Below are positions 16,185-25,871 of a DNA stretch of 64,000 nt, in pieces. Position numbers and translations under genes: made by a program. The notes under the pieces were generated by a model that worked only from the letters and a program-made list of their open reading frames with translations, had not been told where the DNA came from and made no database searches. Source of the DNA: Microbacterium luteolum (GTDB taxonomy: Bacteria > Actinomycetota > Actinomycetes > Actinomycetales > Microbacteriaceae); NCBI RefSeq assembly GCF_039533965.1, contig NZ_BAAAUN010000001.1:992001-1056000 (forward strand), read 5' to 3'. Numbering within the stretch: position 1 is the stretch's first letter; every line of letters begins with the position of its first letter.

Positions 16185-17353
16185 CGTCCCTGCGCGTCAC
16201 CATCGTCTCGCGGATCTACCGCCCGGAGCCCTCAGCCGCCTCGATGTTCCTCGGATCGGTGGCCGACGAGCTGACCGCCGAAGGACACGCGGTACGGGTG
16301 CTGACGGCCCGCCTGCCCGGTCGCCAGAAGCGTCCGTCGTCCGCGGAAGACGTTCGCGACTTCCCCGTCGTGCGCGACAAGCAGGGCTACCTGCGCGGAT
16401 ACATCCCCTACCTGAGCTTCGACATCCCGCTCGCTTTCCGGCTGCTGTTCACCCCGAGGCCCGACGTCGTCTTCATGGAGCCGCCCCCGACCACCGGCGT
16501 GGTCGTGCGGATCATCTGCGCACTGCGCCGGATCCCTTACGTGTACGACGCCGCCGACATCTGGTCGGATGCCGCCCATCAGGCGACGGGGTCGTCGCTC
16601 GTGATCCGCGTCCTGCGCGGGATGGAGCGCTTCGGCATGAACGGCGCGCGGAGACTGGTCACCATATCCCAGGGGGTCGTCGACCGGGTGCAGGCTCTCG
16701 GCGTACGACGCCCGATCGTCGTCACCGGATTCGGAGCGGACACGAGCGCGTTCGCATCCGACGCCGCTGCGCCCGTCGAGCGCCTCTTCGTCTACGCGGG
16801 CAGTTATTCGCCCTGGCACGGCGCCGAGGCGCTGGCCGACGCGTTCGCGATCTTCTCACGGGAACATCCCGGGTACATCCTGCGATTCATCGGCAACGGG
16901 AGCGAGCGCGACCTCATCGCCGCTCGCGCCGACGAACTCGGGATCGGACGATCGGTCGAGTTCGTCGACGCCGTTCCCGCGGAAGAGCTCGCGCCGCACC
17001 TGCATGCGGCGGTCGCGAGCCTCGCGACCCTCCGGCCCGGAACCTCGTATGAGTACGCCTTCACGACCAAGGCGTACTCGTCGCTCGCTGCCGGGTGTCC
17101 TGTCATCTTCGCCGGGCCGGGACCGACGGCGCAGTTCATCAGCGAGGCCAACCGCGCTGTACGGGCCGGAGTGGCGTGCGCCCACGATGCAGGACAGATC
17201 GCCGCAGCGATGACGTTGATGGCCACGGACCCCCTCAGCACCGAAGAGCGGTCGGCTCTGGCCCGATGGACGGCGGAAGAGCACTCCCTCGCCGCCGTCG
17301 CACGCCGTGTCGTCGTGCAGATAGAGTCCGCCGCGACCGAGTCGAGGCGCTGA
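16181..17353 (+). CDS. glycosyltransferase family 4 (WbuB-like)
   Basis: The 390-residue GT4 has the N-terminal IVSRIYRPEPSAASMF loop, an acceptor-side EPPPTTGVV stretch, YVYDAADIWSD, and a donor domain with FVYAGSYSPWHG near residue 205 and FTTKAYSSLAAGCPVIF near 300. This is a typical exopolysaccharide or O-antigen transferase and is not a paralogue of its neighbours, although it lies between two of them. It overlaps the previous gene by ATGA and is one base from the next. Confidence 0.85.
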   Translation: MTSLRVTIVSRIYRPEPSAASMFLGSVADELTAEGHAVRVLTARLPGRQKRPSSAEDVRDFPVVRDKQGYLRGYIPYLSFDIPLAFRLLFTPRPDVVFMEPPPTTGVVVRIICALRRIPYVYDAADIWSDAAHQATGSSLVIRVLRGMERFGMNGARRLVTISQGVVDRVQALGVRRPIVVTGFGADTSAFASDAAAPVERLFVYAGSYSPWHGAEALADAFAIFSREHPGYILRFIGNGSERDLIAARADELGIGRSVEFVDAVPAEELAPHLHAAVASLATLRPGTSYEYAFTTKAYSSLAAGCPVIFAGPGPTAQFISEANRAVRAGVACAHDAGQIAAAMTLMATDPLSTEERSALARWTAEEHSLAAVARRVVVQIESAATESRR

Positions 17354-17354
17354 G

Positions 17355-18575
17355 ATGAGCGGACGTCTGCAGGAGATCGCCGGATGGCTCGTCCGTCGCC
17401 GCGCCGACATGCCGGCGTGGATGAATCGCATCATCGACGCCCCGGCCCAGAACCCCGACGGTGTCATCGGCCGCATCGCCTACCGGGTACTCGGTGGCGC
17501 TGGCGCCTCGAACACCTCTGTCCCGGAATCGGAGCTGCGAGTGTACATCGCTCCCACGAACTACTCGGGGCAGGGGTATCTGTGGGCGAGGGCGCTCGAA
17601 GCCGCCGATCCGCGACTCGGAGCGAGGAACATGGCCGTCGACGTCCCGGGCGGCTACGCGTTTCCTGCGGACAACCTCGTGCCGATCGCGGCCAACAACG
17701 CCTCGACCGATTGGCAGAAGACGGAGCGGGACGCCGTCCGGCGTTTCACTCACGTCCTCATCGAGGCGGAACGACCGATCTTCGGCGGACTCTTCGGCCG
17801 TGACGTCGCTGCAGAGGTCGAAGCGCTCGAAGCCGCCGGCGTCTCGGTGGCGTTCATCAGCCATGGCACGGACATCCGGGATCCCCGAGAACACGCACGC
17901 CGCACCCCGTGGTCACCGTATCCCGACGACCCGCGCACCGATCTCCTCCAGGTGGCCGCAGAGACCAATCTCGCGCTCCTGGAGCGTCTGCGGCGGCCGA
18001 CGTTCGTGTCCACTCCGGATCTGCTCGACGACGTGCCGTGGGCGCGCTGGTGCCCCGTCGTGGTCGACGCGGACCGTTTCACCACCCTCGCTCCGGTCCT
18101 CGCACGCGATACGGCCCGTGTCATCCACGCATCCAGCTCGGTCGTGCAGAAAGGCAGCCACCACATCGAACCCGCCCTGCGTCCCTTGATCGATTCGGGC
18201 GACGTCGACTACGCGTTGATCTCCGGGGTGAGCTCGGACCGGATGCCCGGCGTGATCGCGGAAGCCGACATCGTTCTCGACCAGTTCCGGCTCGGCTCCT
18301 ACGGCGTCGCGGCCTGCGAGGCGATGGCAGCCGGCCGAATCGTCGTCGGACATGTGCTTCCGGCGGTGCGGGCACGGATCGAGCAGGAGACCGGGAAGGA
18401 GCTCCCCATCGTCGAGGCCACTCCCGACACGCTTCAGGAGGTGATCCGCAGTCTGCTCGCGGACCGCGATCGCGCCCGCGAGATCGCCGCCGCGGGTCCG
18501 CTCTTCGTGGCGGCCGTGCATTCCGGCGACCGCAGCGCCAGGGCGCTCATCGACGGCTGGATCGACCCGAGTTAG
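17355..18575 (+). CDS. glycosyltransferase, paralogue C of three
   Basis: The 406-residue protein shows IAPTNYSGQGYLWARALEAA, LIEAERPIFGG, SHGTDIRDPR, HASSSVVQKGS and YGVAACEAMAAG in the same order as paralogues A and B. It is closer to A: both have GARNMAVDVPGG-like and WCPVVVD segments. The ATG follows the preceding stop by one base. Its last codons overlap the convergent membrane acyltransferase by four bases. It likely adds another residue of the same glycan. Confidence 0.8.
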   Translation: MSGRLQEIAGWLVRRRADMPAWMNRIIDAPAQNPDGVIGRIAYRVLGGAGASNTSVPESELRVYIAPTNYSGQGYLWARALEAADPRLGARNMAVDVPGGYAFPADNLVPIAANNASTDWQKTERDAVRRFTHVLIEAERPIFGGLFGRDVAAEVEALEAAGVSVAFISHGTDIRDPREHARRTPWSPYPDDPRTDLLQVAAETNLALLERLRRPTFVSTPDLLDDVPWARWCPVVVDADRFTTLAPVLARDTARVIHASSSVVQKGSHHIEPALRPLIDSGDVDYALISGVSSDRMPGVIAEADIVLDQFRLGSYGVAACEAMAAGRIVVGHVLPAVRARIEQETGKELPIVEATPDTLQEVIRSLLADRDRAREIAAAGPLFVAAVHSGDRSARALIDGWIDPS

Positions 18576-19720
18576 GTCGCGGACGCCGGAACCGCCCGGG
18601 CTGCGTCACGCGTGTCCTTCCACTTGCGCATCCGTCGCTCAGCGGGCCGCTCGACGAACGAGTGCAGCGCCCAAGCAGCGACGACGCACACGGCGAAGAG
18701 CGCGACGTACCAGAGCAGGTTCACCCAGGAAGCCTCCTGGTAGCCGAAGATGCGCAGGGCGGTGTAGATCAGCGTGGCGTGGACCAGGTAGAAGGCGAAA
18801 GACCACTCGCCGAGCTTCACCTGGATCTTCGTGTCGAAGAAGACCCGACGTCCGTTCAGGGACGCCGCCGACAGAGCGACGATCGCGATCGCGCATGCGA
18901 CGGTGAAGAGTTCGTTGGCGAAGATGCCGAGGTAGCCGATCATCGGCAGGGTACCCGCGAGTCGGGTGCTCGCCAGGATGGCGAGGATCACCGCCGCCAT
19001 CGCCCCGACACCCACGAGGGGATGGATACGAGGACGCCATCCCGACCGCATCGCCCAGGCGAGCGCCATGCCGAGCACGAACTCAGGGAGGCGTTGCACG
19101 GGCACCGGCACCAGAGGGAGCCAGGAGTCCGGCGCGAGCGCCACGCCGGCGCGGTAGACGAATGCGTAGAGCACGACGCCGCCCGCGAGGAGCAGCGCCC
19201 CGCGCTTCGCCATGGGAACGAGGACACGGGAGATCCAGGGATGCAGCGCGTAGAAGAAGGCCTCGCACGTCAGAGTCCACGCTGCCGGGTTACCGGAGAA
19301 GAGAATGGTCGGATTCGACCACCAGGCCTGCAGCAGCACCACGGAGAGCGCGAGGATCCCGAGATCGAACGGCTTGAGGAAGCTCCCCTCCGGGATCGCC
19401 GCGAACGTGTAGAAGACCGGGATGGCGAGGAGGAGGGCGACCATGTGCGATGGCCAGATGCGCGCGAAACGCCGCCAGTAGAAAGTCGATGTCGACACTC
19501 GCGGACGCGCAGACCAGGTGAGCACGAAGCCCGAGAGGACGAAGAAGAACGTCACTCCGAAATAGCCGTAGGAGAACACCTGAGCGAGGATGCCCGGCAC
19601 GGGTGCGAAGACCAGCATGTGATAGAAGAACACGAGGAAGGCTGCCCACCACCGCAGTCCGGTCAGCGCATCGAGCCGTTGCGTGGGCTCGGCGAGAACG
19701 TTCGTGGCAGGGCGCGACAT
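18572..19720 (-). CDS. acyltransferase family 3 membrane protein (OafA/YrhL type)
   Basis: The 382-residue protein has about ten hydrophobic segments and the family's N-terminal pattern RLDALTGLRWWAAFLVFFYH, with the conserved Arg and His, followed by FFFVLSGFVL and FYWRRFARIWPSH. Such proteins O-acylate (usually acetylate) surface polysaccharides across the membrane. There is no C-terminal SGNH hydrolase domain. A GAGG element sits just before the ATG. It is a lone minus-strand gene among glycosyltransferases, so it probably decorates the same polymer. Confidence 0.9.
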   Translation of the reverse strand: MSRPATNVLAEPTQRLDALTGLRWWAAFLVFFYHMLVFAPVPGILAQVFSYGYFGVTFFFVLSGFVLTWSARPRVSTSTFYWRRFARIWPSHMVALLLAIPVFYTFAAIPEGSFLKPFDLGILALSVVLLQAWWSNPTILFSGNPAAWTLTCEAFFYALHPWISRVLVPMAKRGALLLAGGVVLYAFVYRAGVALAPDSWLPLVPVPVQRLPEFVLGMALAWAMRSGWRPRIHPLVGVGAMAAVILAILASTRLAGTLPMIGYLGIFANELFTVACAIAIVALSAASLNGRRVFFDTKIQVKLGEWSFAFYLVHATLIYTALRIFGYQEASWVNLLWYVALFAVCVVAAWALHSFVERPAERRMRKWKDTRDAARAVPASAT

Positions 19721-19795
19721 ACAACCTCAGTCCGGAATCATGGCGTCGTCGTTCCAGGATACCCAACGGGTTGGGACGAGTCCTGACACGCCGAC

Positions 19796-19801
19796 TAGAA
19801 T
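19796..19801 (+). promoter_or_regulatory. -10 box, leaderless start of the first tandem GT2
   Basis: TAGAAT lies 7 nt upstream of the GTG at 19809. A weak TTGGGA at 19771-19776 is 19 nt further upstream and could be a -35. Confidence 0.5.
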
Positions 19802-19808
19802 TCGAACG

Positions 19809-20870
19809 GTGAGCACTCCGGAAGTCGACGTCATCATCGCGGTCCATACGGTGACGCGGCCGATCCATCGTGCCGCCGCCTCTGCCCTGCGTGGGAACGA
19901 AGCGCGGGTCCGCGTCAACGTCGTCGCCCACAACATCGATCCCGATCTCATCGCCGCGAATCTCGGTGATCTGCTCGACGATGAGCGCGTCCGGCTGCTG
20001 CCGTTCGCGGATGGGATCCCTTCGCCGGCCGGCCCGATGAATCATGCTCTCGATCAGGCCACTGCCCCCTACTTCGCTCTGCTCGGCTCAGATGACGAGT
20101 TCGCGCCCGGTGCGCTCGATTCCTGGCTGGAACTGGCTCGGTCGGTCGATGCCTCCATGGTCCTCGCGCGCATCGACCGCCTCACGTCCGGGCCCGACCC
20201 GACGCCGCCGACACGGCGAGGGCGGATCACCGACCTCGACCCCGCTCGGGACCGCCTGTCCTACCGATCCGCGCCTCTCGGTCTCGTGTCGAGGAAGCAG
20301 TTTCCCGACCTGCGTTTCACCGAGGGCCTGTTCTCGGGTGAGGATCTCGAGTTCACCGCCGCGCTCTGGTTCACAGGCTCCGCCTTCGCTTACGACCGCC
20401 ACACCCCCGGCTACGTCGGGCACGAGGACGAGGGCGACCGGGTGACGTCCGCGCCTCGGCTCGTTCGCGAGGACTTCGCGTTCCTCGACGCGATCACGAC
20501 GTCGGCGTGGTTCCCGCGGTTGACCCGCAGACAGCGGACCGCCCTCGGGGTGAAGACGCTCCGCGTCCACTTCTTCGACGCCGTGCTGAACCGCCTCGAT
20601 GCGCCTGGTGACTTCGAGTCGACTCGCGTCGCCCTGCTCGAGGTCCTCGGAACCCTGACGACCGTGTTCCCGGGTGCAGTCGCCTACCTCGCACGATGCG
20701 ACCGGAAGGTCATCGACGCGCTGAGGCGCGGCCCCATGGACACCGCGGAGGTGAGGCGCCTGATCGGAGCGCGGTGGGGCGGCGGGGCGGACGCCCTGCT
20801 CACCCGGAATCCGCTGCGTTCCCTGCACGCGCAGGCCCCTTTCCGCACACTCCGCGCGATGACCATCTGA
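19809..20870 (+). CDS. glycosyltransferase family 2, tandem copy 1
   Basis: The 353-residue GT-A protein starts STPEVDVIIAVHTVTRPIHR, carries DGIPSPAGPMNHALD, and has its metal-binding acidic pair in LLGSDDEFAPGA near residue 95. It shares most of these blocks with the next gene. The GTG at 19809 is supported by the upstream TAGAAT and by alignment with the neighbour's N-terminus. It ends in TGATG with the next start. It is expected to transfer a sugar on the cytoplasmic face; specificity unknown. Confidence 0.8.
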   Translation: MSTPEVDVIIAVHTVTRPIHRAAASALRGNEARVRVNVVAHNIDPDLIAANLGDLLDDERVRLLPFADGIPSPAGPMNHALDQATAPYFALLGSDDEFAPGALDSWLELARSVDASMVLARIDRLTSGPDPTPPTRRGRITDLDPARDRLSYRSAPLGLVSRKQFPDLRFTEGLFSGEDLEFTAALWFTGSAFAYDRHTPGYVGHEDEGDRVTSAPRLVREDFAFLDAITTSAWFPRLTRRQRTALGVKTLRVHFFDAVLNRLDAPGDFESTRVALLEVLGTLTTVFPGAVAYLARCDRKVIDALRRGPMDTAEVRRLIGARWGGGADALLTRNPLRSLHAQAPFRTLRAMTI

Positions 20871-21964
20871 TGGGCGACCGCGGCGAGCAGACGCCGGAGG
20901 TCGATGTCATCATCCCGGTGCACTCGGAGATGCGGCCCGTCCGGCGCGCGGCGGCATCCGTGCTGGACCATACCGAGGCCGCCGTGCGGGTGACGGTGAT
21001 CGCGCACAACATCGAGAAGGACATCATCGTCCGCAACCTCGGCGACGTGGCCGCCGATCGGCGGGTGCGGGTCTTGAACCTCGACGACGGCATCCGCTCC
21101 CCCGCCGGTCCCATGAACGCCGGGTTGGATCACGTGACCGCGCCCTTCTTCGCCGTGCTCGGTTCCGACGACGAGTTCGCCCCGGGAGCGATCGACGCGT
21201 GGCTGGGTCTTCAGCGAGCCACGAACGCCAGCGTCGTCCTCGCCGCGATCGATCTGGTCTCGGGCCGACGCGATCCTTTCCCCCCGGTCCGCTGGGGACG
21301 ACGGCGCAGACGACTGGATGCGCGACGGGACAGGTTGCACTACCGCAGCGCGCCGCTCGGCTTGTTGCGCACCGCGTCGCACGGAGGCCTGCGGTTCACC
21401 GAGGGGCTCTCCTCCGGGGAGGACCTGGCCTACACCTGCGCGCTCTGGTTGACCGGCACCGACATCGCATATGCGCTCGCGCTCCCCCCGTATGTGGGAC
21501 ATGACGATGCCGAGGATCGAGTGACCGAGGGCTCGAGGTCGGTCGAGCGCGACTTCGCCTTCCTCGACGCCGTGGAGGATCTCGACGCATACCGGCGAGC
21601 CGGATCCGCCGATCGCACGGCACTGGCCGTCAAGATCCTTCGGGTGCACTTCTTCGACGCCGTCCGCGCGGTCGTTCTCGGCGCGGAGAACATCTCGACG
21701 GCAAGACCGCACCTTCTGGCCGTGCTCGAGCGGGTTGCCGCGATGTCGCCGTCTGCGGAGGCACTCCTGTCCCGAGCGGATCGTCGAGTGATCGCCGCCG
21801 TGCGCACGAGCGAGGACATCATCCGGATCGGCGAGCTCCTCGATCGACGCCAGCGTTACCGGACCTTCAACGCGCTGGTTCCGCAGAATCCTCTGCTCAC
21901 CCTGCATGCTCAAGCCCCGGTGCGCACGCTCCTGGCCGGGCTCTCCTCCACGACGGTACGCTGA
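20870..21964 (+). CDS. glycosyltransferase family 2, tandem copy 2
   Basis: The 364-residue protein is clearly a duplicate of the preceding gene: TPEVDVIIPVHSEMRPVRRA, DGIRSPAGPMNAGLD, LGSDDEFAPGAIDAWL, SAPLGL, SGEDL, VKILRVHFFDAV and the closing LHAQAPVRTL all have counterparts there. The copies have diverged substantially in between, suggesting an old duplication and two different linkages. The start overlaps the previous stop, so the pair is co-translated. Confidence 0.8.
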   Translation: MGDRGEQTPEVDVIIPVHSEMRPVRRAAASVLDHTEAAVRVTVIAHNIEKDIIVRNLGDVAADRRVRVLNLDDGIRSPAGPMNAGLDHVTAPFFAVLGSDDEFAPGAIDAWLGLQRATNASVVLAAIDLVSGRRDPFPPVRWGRRRRRLDARRDRLHYRSAPLGLLRTASHGGLRFTEGLSSGEDLAYTCALWLTGTDIAYALALPPYVGHDDAEDRVTEGSRSVERDFAFLDAVEDLDAYRRAGSADRTALAVKILRVHFFDAVRAVVLGAENISTARPHLLAVLERVAAMSPSAEALLSRADRRVIAAVRTSEDIIRIGELLDRRQRYRTFNALVPQNPLLTLHAQAPVRTLLAGLSSTTVR

Positions 21965-21982
21965 CGCGTCCGCCGCAGACTC

Positions 21983-23776
21983 TCAGTCCAGGTCTTTCGC
22001 GAGTCCTGCCAGGACGACCTGCTCGGCGAAGGCGGGGAGCGTCGCAGCCACCTCGAGGAACTTGCCGGATGCCGCGATGACGCCGTCCTCGACGTAGCAG
22101 ATCCGGTCGTAGTCCTTGATCGTGGACAGACGATGCGCGACGGAGATGAGCGTGACCTCACCCTGCAGCGCGCGGATCGACTTGGTGACCTCGTCCTCTG
22201 TCTTCGTGTCGAGCGAACTCGTCGCCTCATCGAGCACGAGCACCAGCGGATCGGTGTACAGCGCGCGGGCGATACCCAGACGCTGCTGCTGTCCTCCGGA
22301 GAGCGATACACCGCGTTCGCCGATGCGCTCATGGATTCCGCCCGCTCGCGAGCGGATGAGCGGCCCGAGCTGCGCGCGCTCGAGCGCGTGGAGCACCTTC
22401 TCCTCGTCGACGTCATCGCTCCAGGTGAGCGCGACGTTCTGAGCGATGGTGCCGTCGAAGAGCGCGACGCGCTGCGGCACGTATCCGACTCGCCCGCGCC
22501 ACTGCGTCAGCACCGAGTTCAACGGTGCGCCGTCGATCGTGATCGCGCCCCGCGACGTCTGGCTGAGCCCGAGCAGCAGATCGATGAGCGTCGACTTGCC
22601 GGCGCCGGAAGGACCGACGATCCCGAGCGAGCTGCCGAGCGGGATGTCCAGCGACATGCCGCGGATGACGTCGTCCTCGGCGTTCGGATAGCGGAAGCGC
22701 ACGTCGGTGAGTCGGAGCTCGCGCGGACTGTCCGCCAGCACCGCGGTATCGGCGGGCGGCTGAGAGTCCGTCATGTCCTTCTCGGCCGACGTGAGGTCTC
22801 CGATGACGTCGATCGCGGGCGGAGTGCTGGCGATCGCCTGCACGATGCCGCCCTGGATCCCCGTGATGGCGGGGATCAGCCGGAAGCCGGTGGCGGCGAA
22901 GAGCGCGACCGACGAGAGGGCCCCGGCGACGCCGCCCTGTGCGAAGGCGAAGGCGCCGATGAGGATGACTCCGCCGATGAGGGCGGCTTCGAACGCGAAA
23001 CCAGGGATGATGCCGAGGAACGAGCCGTTGGCGCGTGCTCGAACCGACCGGCTGCGGTTCGCGGTCACGAGGTCCGAGACCTCGGAGAGACGGTTGCGGA
23101 GGCTGAGCTCCTTGAGCGCCTCCATCATCTCCGTCATCAGGATCGCGACGCGATAGCTGTACGTCAGATTGACCTGTGCGGCTTCCAGCGACCGCTTCGT
23201 GACGACCTGATGGACGATGAAGGCGACGATCGCGAGGTAGACGAAGGCGATGACCGCGGTGAGCGGGTCGGCGACCAGGAGCACCACGATGATGAGCACG
23301 AACGTGAAAATCATGCTCGGGACGCGCATGAGCGGCAGCAGGAAACCGGCCATCGTGTTGGCGATGCCGCCATCCGCGATCCGAGTGATCTCGGCGACGG
23401 AGCGCTTCGACCGTTCCTCCCAGCTGGAGTTGATGTAGGCCTTGAACATCCGGTCGCCGATCTCCAGCTCGTACGTGGCGAAACGCCTCGTCGCGAACCA
23501 GTGCAGCGTGACGGAGAGCACGGACTTGAGGATGATCAGGCCGCAGGCGCCCAGGGCGATCCATGGCAGGGTCTCGGCCGAGACCGCGCCGATGAGGGGC
23601 AGGGAGAGTTGGCCGCCGGTAACCGCCGGCCCGATGATGAGCGCCAGGAGCGACATCGCGATCACGTCGAGACCGGTGATGACCGTGGTCGCGATCATGT
23701 AGCCGGCGAAGTAGCGACGTGCACCGTCGGGAAGCAGGGGAAGGAGGTCCCGGAGTACGGGCCAGATGCGTTTCAC
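21983..23776 (-). CDS. ABC transporter, fused membrane and ATPase domains (PglK/MsbA-like flippase)
   Basis: The 597-residue half-transporter has about six membrane helices in residues 15-310, then an ATPase domain with Walker A GPSGAGKST at 388-396, Q-loop in YVPQRVALF, signature LSGGQ at 492-496, Walker B VLVLDEATSSLD and the switch His in VAHRLS. PglK-type members flip lipid-linked oligosaccharides, which fits the surrounding glycan genes; a peptide or lipid exporter is less likely. It starts 11 nt after the WbpB-like gene and is the last gene of the WbpD-E-B operon. Confidence 0.85.
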   Translation of the reverse strand: MKRIWPVLRDLLPLLPDGARRYFAGYMIATTVITGLDVIAMSLLALIIGPAVTGGQLSLPLIGAVSAETLPWIALGACGLIILKSVLSVTLHWFATRRFATYELEIGDRMFKAYINSSWEERSKRSVAEITRIADGGIANTMAGFLLPLMRVPSMIFTFVLIIVVLLVADPLTAVIAFVYLAIVAFIVHQVVTKRSLEAAQVNLTYSYRVAILMTEMMEALKELSLRNRLSEVSDLVTANRSRSVRARANGSFLGIIPGFAFEAALIGGVILIGAFAFAQGGVAGALSSVALFAATGFRLIPAITGIQGGIVQAIASTPPAIDVIGDLTSAEKDMTDSQPPADTAVLADSPRELRLTDVRFRYPNAEDDVIRGMSLDIPLGSSLGIVGPSGAGKSTLIDLLLGLSQTSRGAITIDGAPLNSVLTQWRGRVGYVPQRVALFDGTIAQNVALTWSDDVDEEKVLHALERAQLGPLIRSRAGGIHERIGERGVSLSGGQQQRLGIARALYTDPLVLVLDEATSSLDTKTEDEVTKSIRALQGEVTLISVAHRLSTIKDYDRICYVEDGVIAASGKFLEVAATLPAFAEQVVLAGLAKDLD

Positions 23777-23787
23777 TGGATGCGCGC

Positions 23788-24774
23788 CTAGAGGGTCTTC
23801 GAGGTGCCGGAGGCAGCGGAGGACAGGGCGCTCTCGACGATCTCGAGAGTGCGGAGCCCCTGCTCCATCGTGACGACATGGTTCGGCTTGCCGAGCACTG
23901 CGTCGCGGAAGGCCTCGTGCTCCACCTTGAGCGGCTCGCGCTTGGCGAACGAGAAGCGCGTGATGTCACCCTCGGACACTCCCCGGAAGGCGAGCATGGA
24001 CTCCCACTCCAGCGGAATGGTGCCGTTGGCGTAGAAGGTGAGGTCACCGGTAGCGGTGTCGGCGATGAACGTCCCTCGATCGCCGGTGACCACCGTGACC
24101 CGTTCCTTCATGGGGCTGAGCCAGTTCACGAGGTGGTTCACGATCACGCCGCTGGCAAGACGCCCGGTGATCGTGATCATGTCCTCGAACTCGCGGCCGC
24201 TCTGGTGCGCCGTCTGGGCGAAGACCGTCGTGTAGTCGCTCTGGGCGACCCAGCTCGTCAGGTCGATGTCGTGGGATGCGAGATCCTTGGCGACGCCGAC
24301 GTCGGCGATGCGTGCGGGGAAGGTGCTCTGTCGGCGAGTGGCGATCTGATACACGTCGCCCAGTTCGCCGGCTTCCAGCCGACGACGCATCTCCTGCAGA
24401 GCGGGGTTGAAGCGCTCGACGTGCCCGACCGCGCCGACGAGGCCCTTCGCCGCGAACGCATCCGTCATGCGCCGCCCGGCTTCCACGCTGTGCGCGATCG
24501 GCTTCTCGACCAGGGTGTGCACTCCGGCTTCCGCGAGCTTCAAGGCCGCATCCTCGTGGAAGGCTGTGGGAACCGCGACGACCGCGATGTCGATCTTCTG
24601 CTCGATCAGCGCCTCGATGTCGGGGAGGATCTCGAGGTTGCCGGCGACGCCGTGGGGGTCGCCGCCCGGATCGGCGATCGCGACGAGGTCGATGCCTTCG
24701 ACGTCACGGAGGACGCGCGCATGGTTGCGTCCCATCATCCCGACGCCGAGCAGACCGGCCCGCAGGTTGCCCAT
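23788..24774 (-). CDS. Gfo/Idh/MocA oxidoreductase, WbpB/WlbA-like
   Basis: The 328-residue NAD(P)-dependent enzyme has a Rossmann GLLGVGMMGRNHARVLRD at the N-terminus, VEKPIAHS around residue 93 and GHVERFNPA near 120. WbpB/WlbA enzymes oxidise C3 of UDP-GlcNAcA so that the adjacent aminotransferase can install a 3-amino group. Its ATG overlaps the aminotransferase stop (TGATG), and the acetyltransferase gene precedes that, giving the exact D-E-B enzyme set of the 2,3-diacetamido uronic-acid pathway. Confidence 0.87.
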   Translation of the reverse strand: MGNLRAGLLGVGMMGRNHARVLRDVEGIDLVAIADPGGDPHGVAGNLEILPDIEALIEQKIDIAVVAVPTAFHEDAALKLAEAGVHTLVEKPIAHSVEAGRRMTDAFAAKGLVGAVGHVERFNPALQEMRRRLEAGELGDVYQIATRRQSTFPARIADVGVAKDLASHDIDLTSWVAQSDYTTVFAQTAHQSGREFEDMITITGRLASGVIVNHLVNWLSPMKERVTVVTGDRGTFIADTATGDLTFYANGTIPLEWESMLAFRGVSEGDITRFSFAKREPLKVEHEAFRDAVLGKPNHVVTMEQGLRTLEIVESALSSAASGTSKTL

Positions 24775-25871
24775 CAGGCGCCCGCTCCGGCGACGGTGTT
24801 GACGGCGGCGACGATGCGCTCGAGGTCGTCCTGGCTCAGCGACGGGTGCACGGGCAGCGAGGCGACCTCGCGGGCCGCACGCTCGGTCTCCGGCAGGTCG
24901 AGTCCCGGCGCGAAATGCGTCAGCGAGGGCAGACGGTGGTTGGGGATCGGGTAGTAGACACCGGCGCCCACGTTGTGCTCGCTCTTGAGCGCGGCGACGA
25001 AGCCGTCGCGGTCCTCGGGGACGCGGATCGTGTACTGGTGGTACACGTGCACGGCGCCGTCGGCGACCGGCGGCACGATGACGCCCTGCAGGTTGGCGTC
25101 GAGGAACGCCGCGTTCGCCTGGCGCGTCTTCGTCCAGGCGTCGACCTTGGTGAGCTGCACCCGGCCGATGGCCGCGTGGATGTCGGTCATACGGGCATTG
25201 AAGCCGATGACCTCGTTCTCGTACTGGCGCTCCATGCCCTGGTTGCGCAGCAGCTTGACCTGACGGGCGATCTCGTCGGTCGCCGTCGTGACCATGCCGC
25301 CTTCGCCGCTGGTCATGTTCTTGGTCGGGTACAGGCTGAACATCGCGAACTCGCCGAACGAGCCCACCGGGCGTCCGTCGAGCGACGCGCCGTGCGCCTG
25401 CGCCGCATCCTCGTACAGGGCGACGCCGTGCTCGGCGGCGATCTTCTCGAGCTCGCGCATCCGTGCCGGGTGACCGTACAGGTGCACCGGCAGGATGCCC
25501 TTGGTCTTGGGAGTGATCGCCGCGGCGACCGCCTCGGGGTCGAGCGTGAACGTGTCGGGCTCGATGTCGACGAAGACCGGGGTCCCGCCCGTGAGCGCGA
25601 CCGAGTTGCCCGTCGCCGCGAACGTGAAGGAGGGCACGATGACCTCGTCGCCCGCGCCGACGACGGCGGCGAGCAGCCCGAGGTGGAGACCCGCCGTGCC
25701 GGAGTTCACGGCGACGGAGGGGCGACCGGGCACGAAGTGCGCCGAGAACTCGCTCTCGAAGGTCGCGACCTCCGGACCCTGCGCGATCATGCCGCTGCGC
25801 ATCACGCGATCGACAGCAGCACGCTCTTCGTCGCCGATGATCGGCTTGGCGGGGGGAATGAACTCGCTCAC
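24774..25871 (-). CDS. DegT/DnrJ aminotransferase, WbpE/WlbC-like
   Basis: The 365-residue PLP enzyme has its Schiff-base Lys184 in FSLYPTKNMTSGEGGM, the wording typical of the WbpE/WlbC subgroup, plus YEDAAQAHGA and NSGTAGLHLGL. It should aminate the 3-keto sugar made by the WbpB-like partner using glutamate. The GTG start overlaps the acetyltransferase stop (GTGA). It differs from the aminotransferase at 2802, whose Lys segment reads HPRKIITTAEGG. Confidence 0.9.
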   Translation of the reverse strand: MSEFIPPAKPIIGDEERAAVDRVMRSGMIAQGPEVATFESEFSAHFVPGRPSVAVNSGTAGLHLGLLAAVVGAGDEVIVPSFTFAATGNSVALTGGTPVFVDIEPDTFTLDPEAVAAAITPKTKGILPVHLYGHPARMRELEKIAAEHGVALYEDAAQAHGASLDGRPVGSFGEFAMFSLYPTKNMTSGEGGMVTTATDEIARQVKLLRNQGMERQYENEVIGFNARMTDIHAAIGRVQLTKVDAWTKTRQANAAFLDANLQGVIVPPVADGAVHVYHQYTIRVPEDRDGFVAALKSEHNVGAGVYYPIPNHRLPSLTHFAPGLDLPETERAAREVASLPVHPSLSQDDLERIVAAVNTVAGAGA

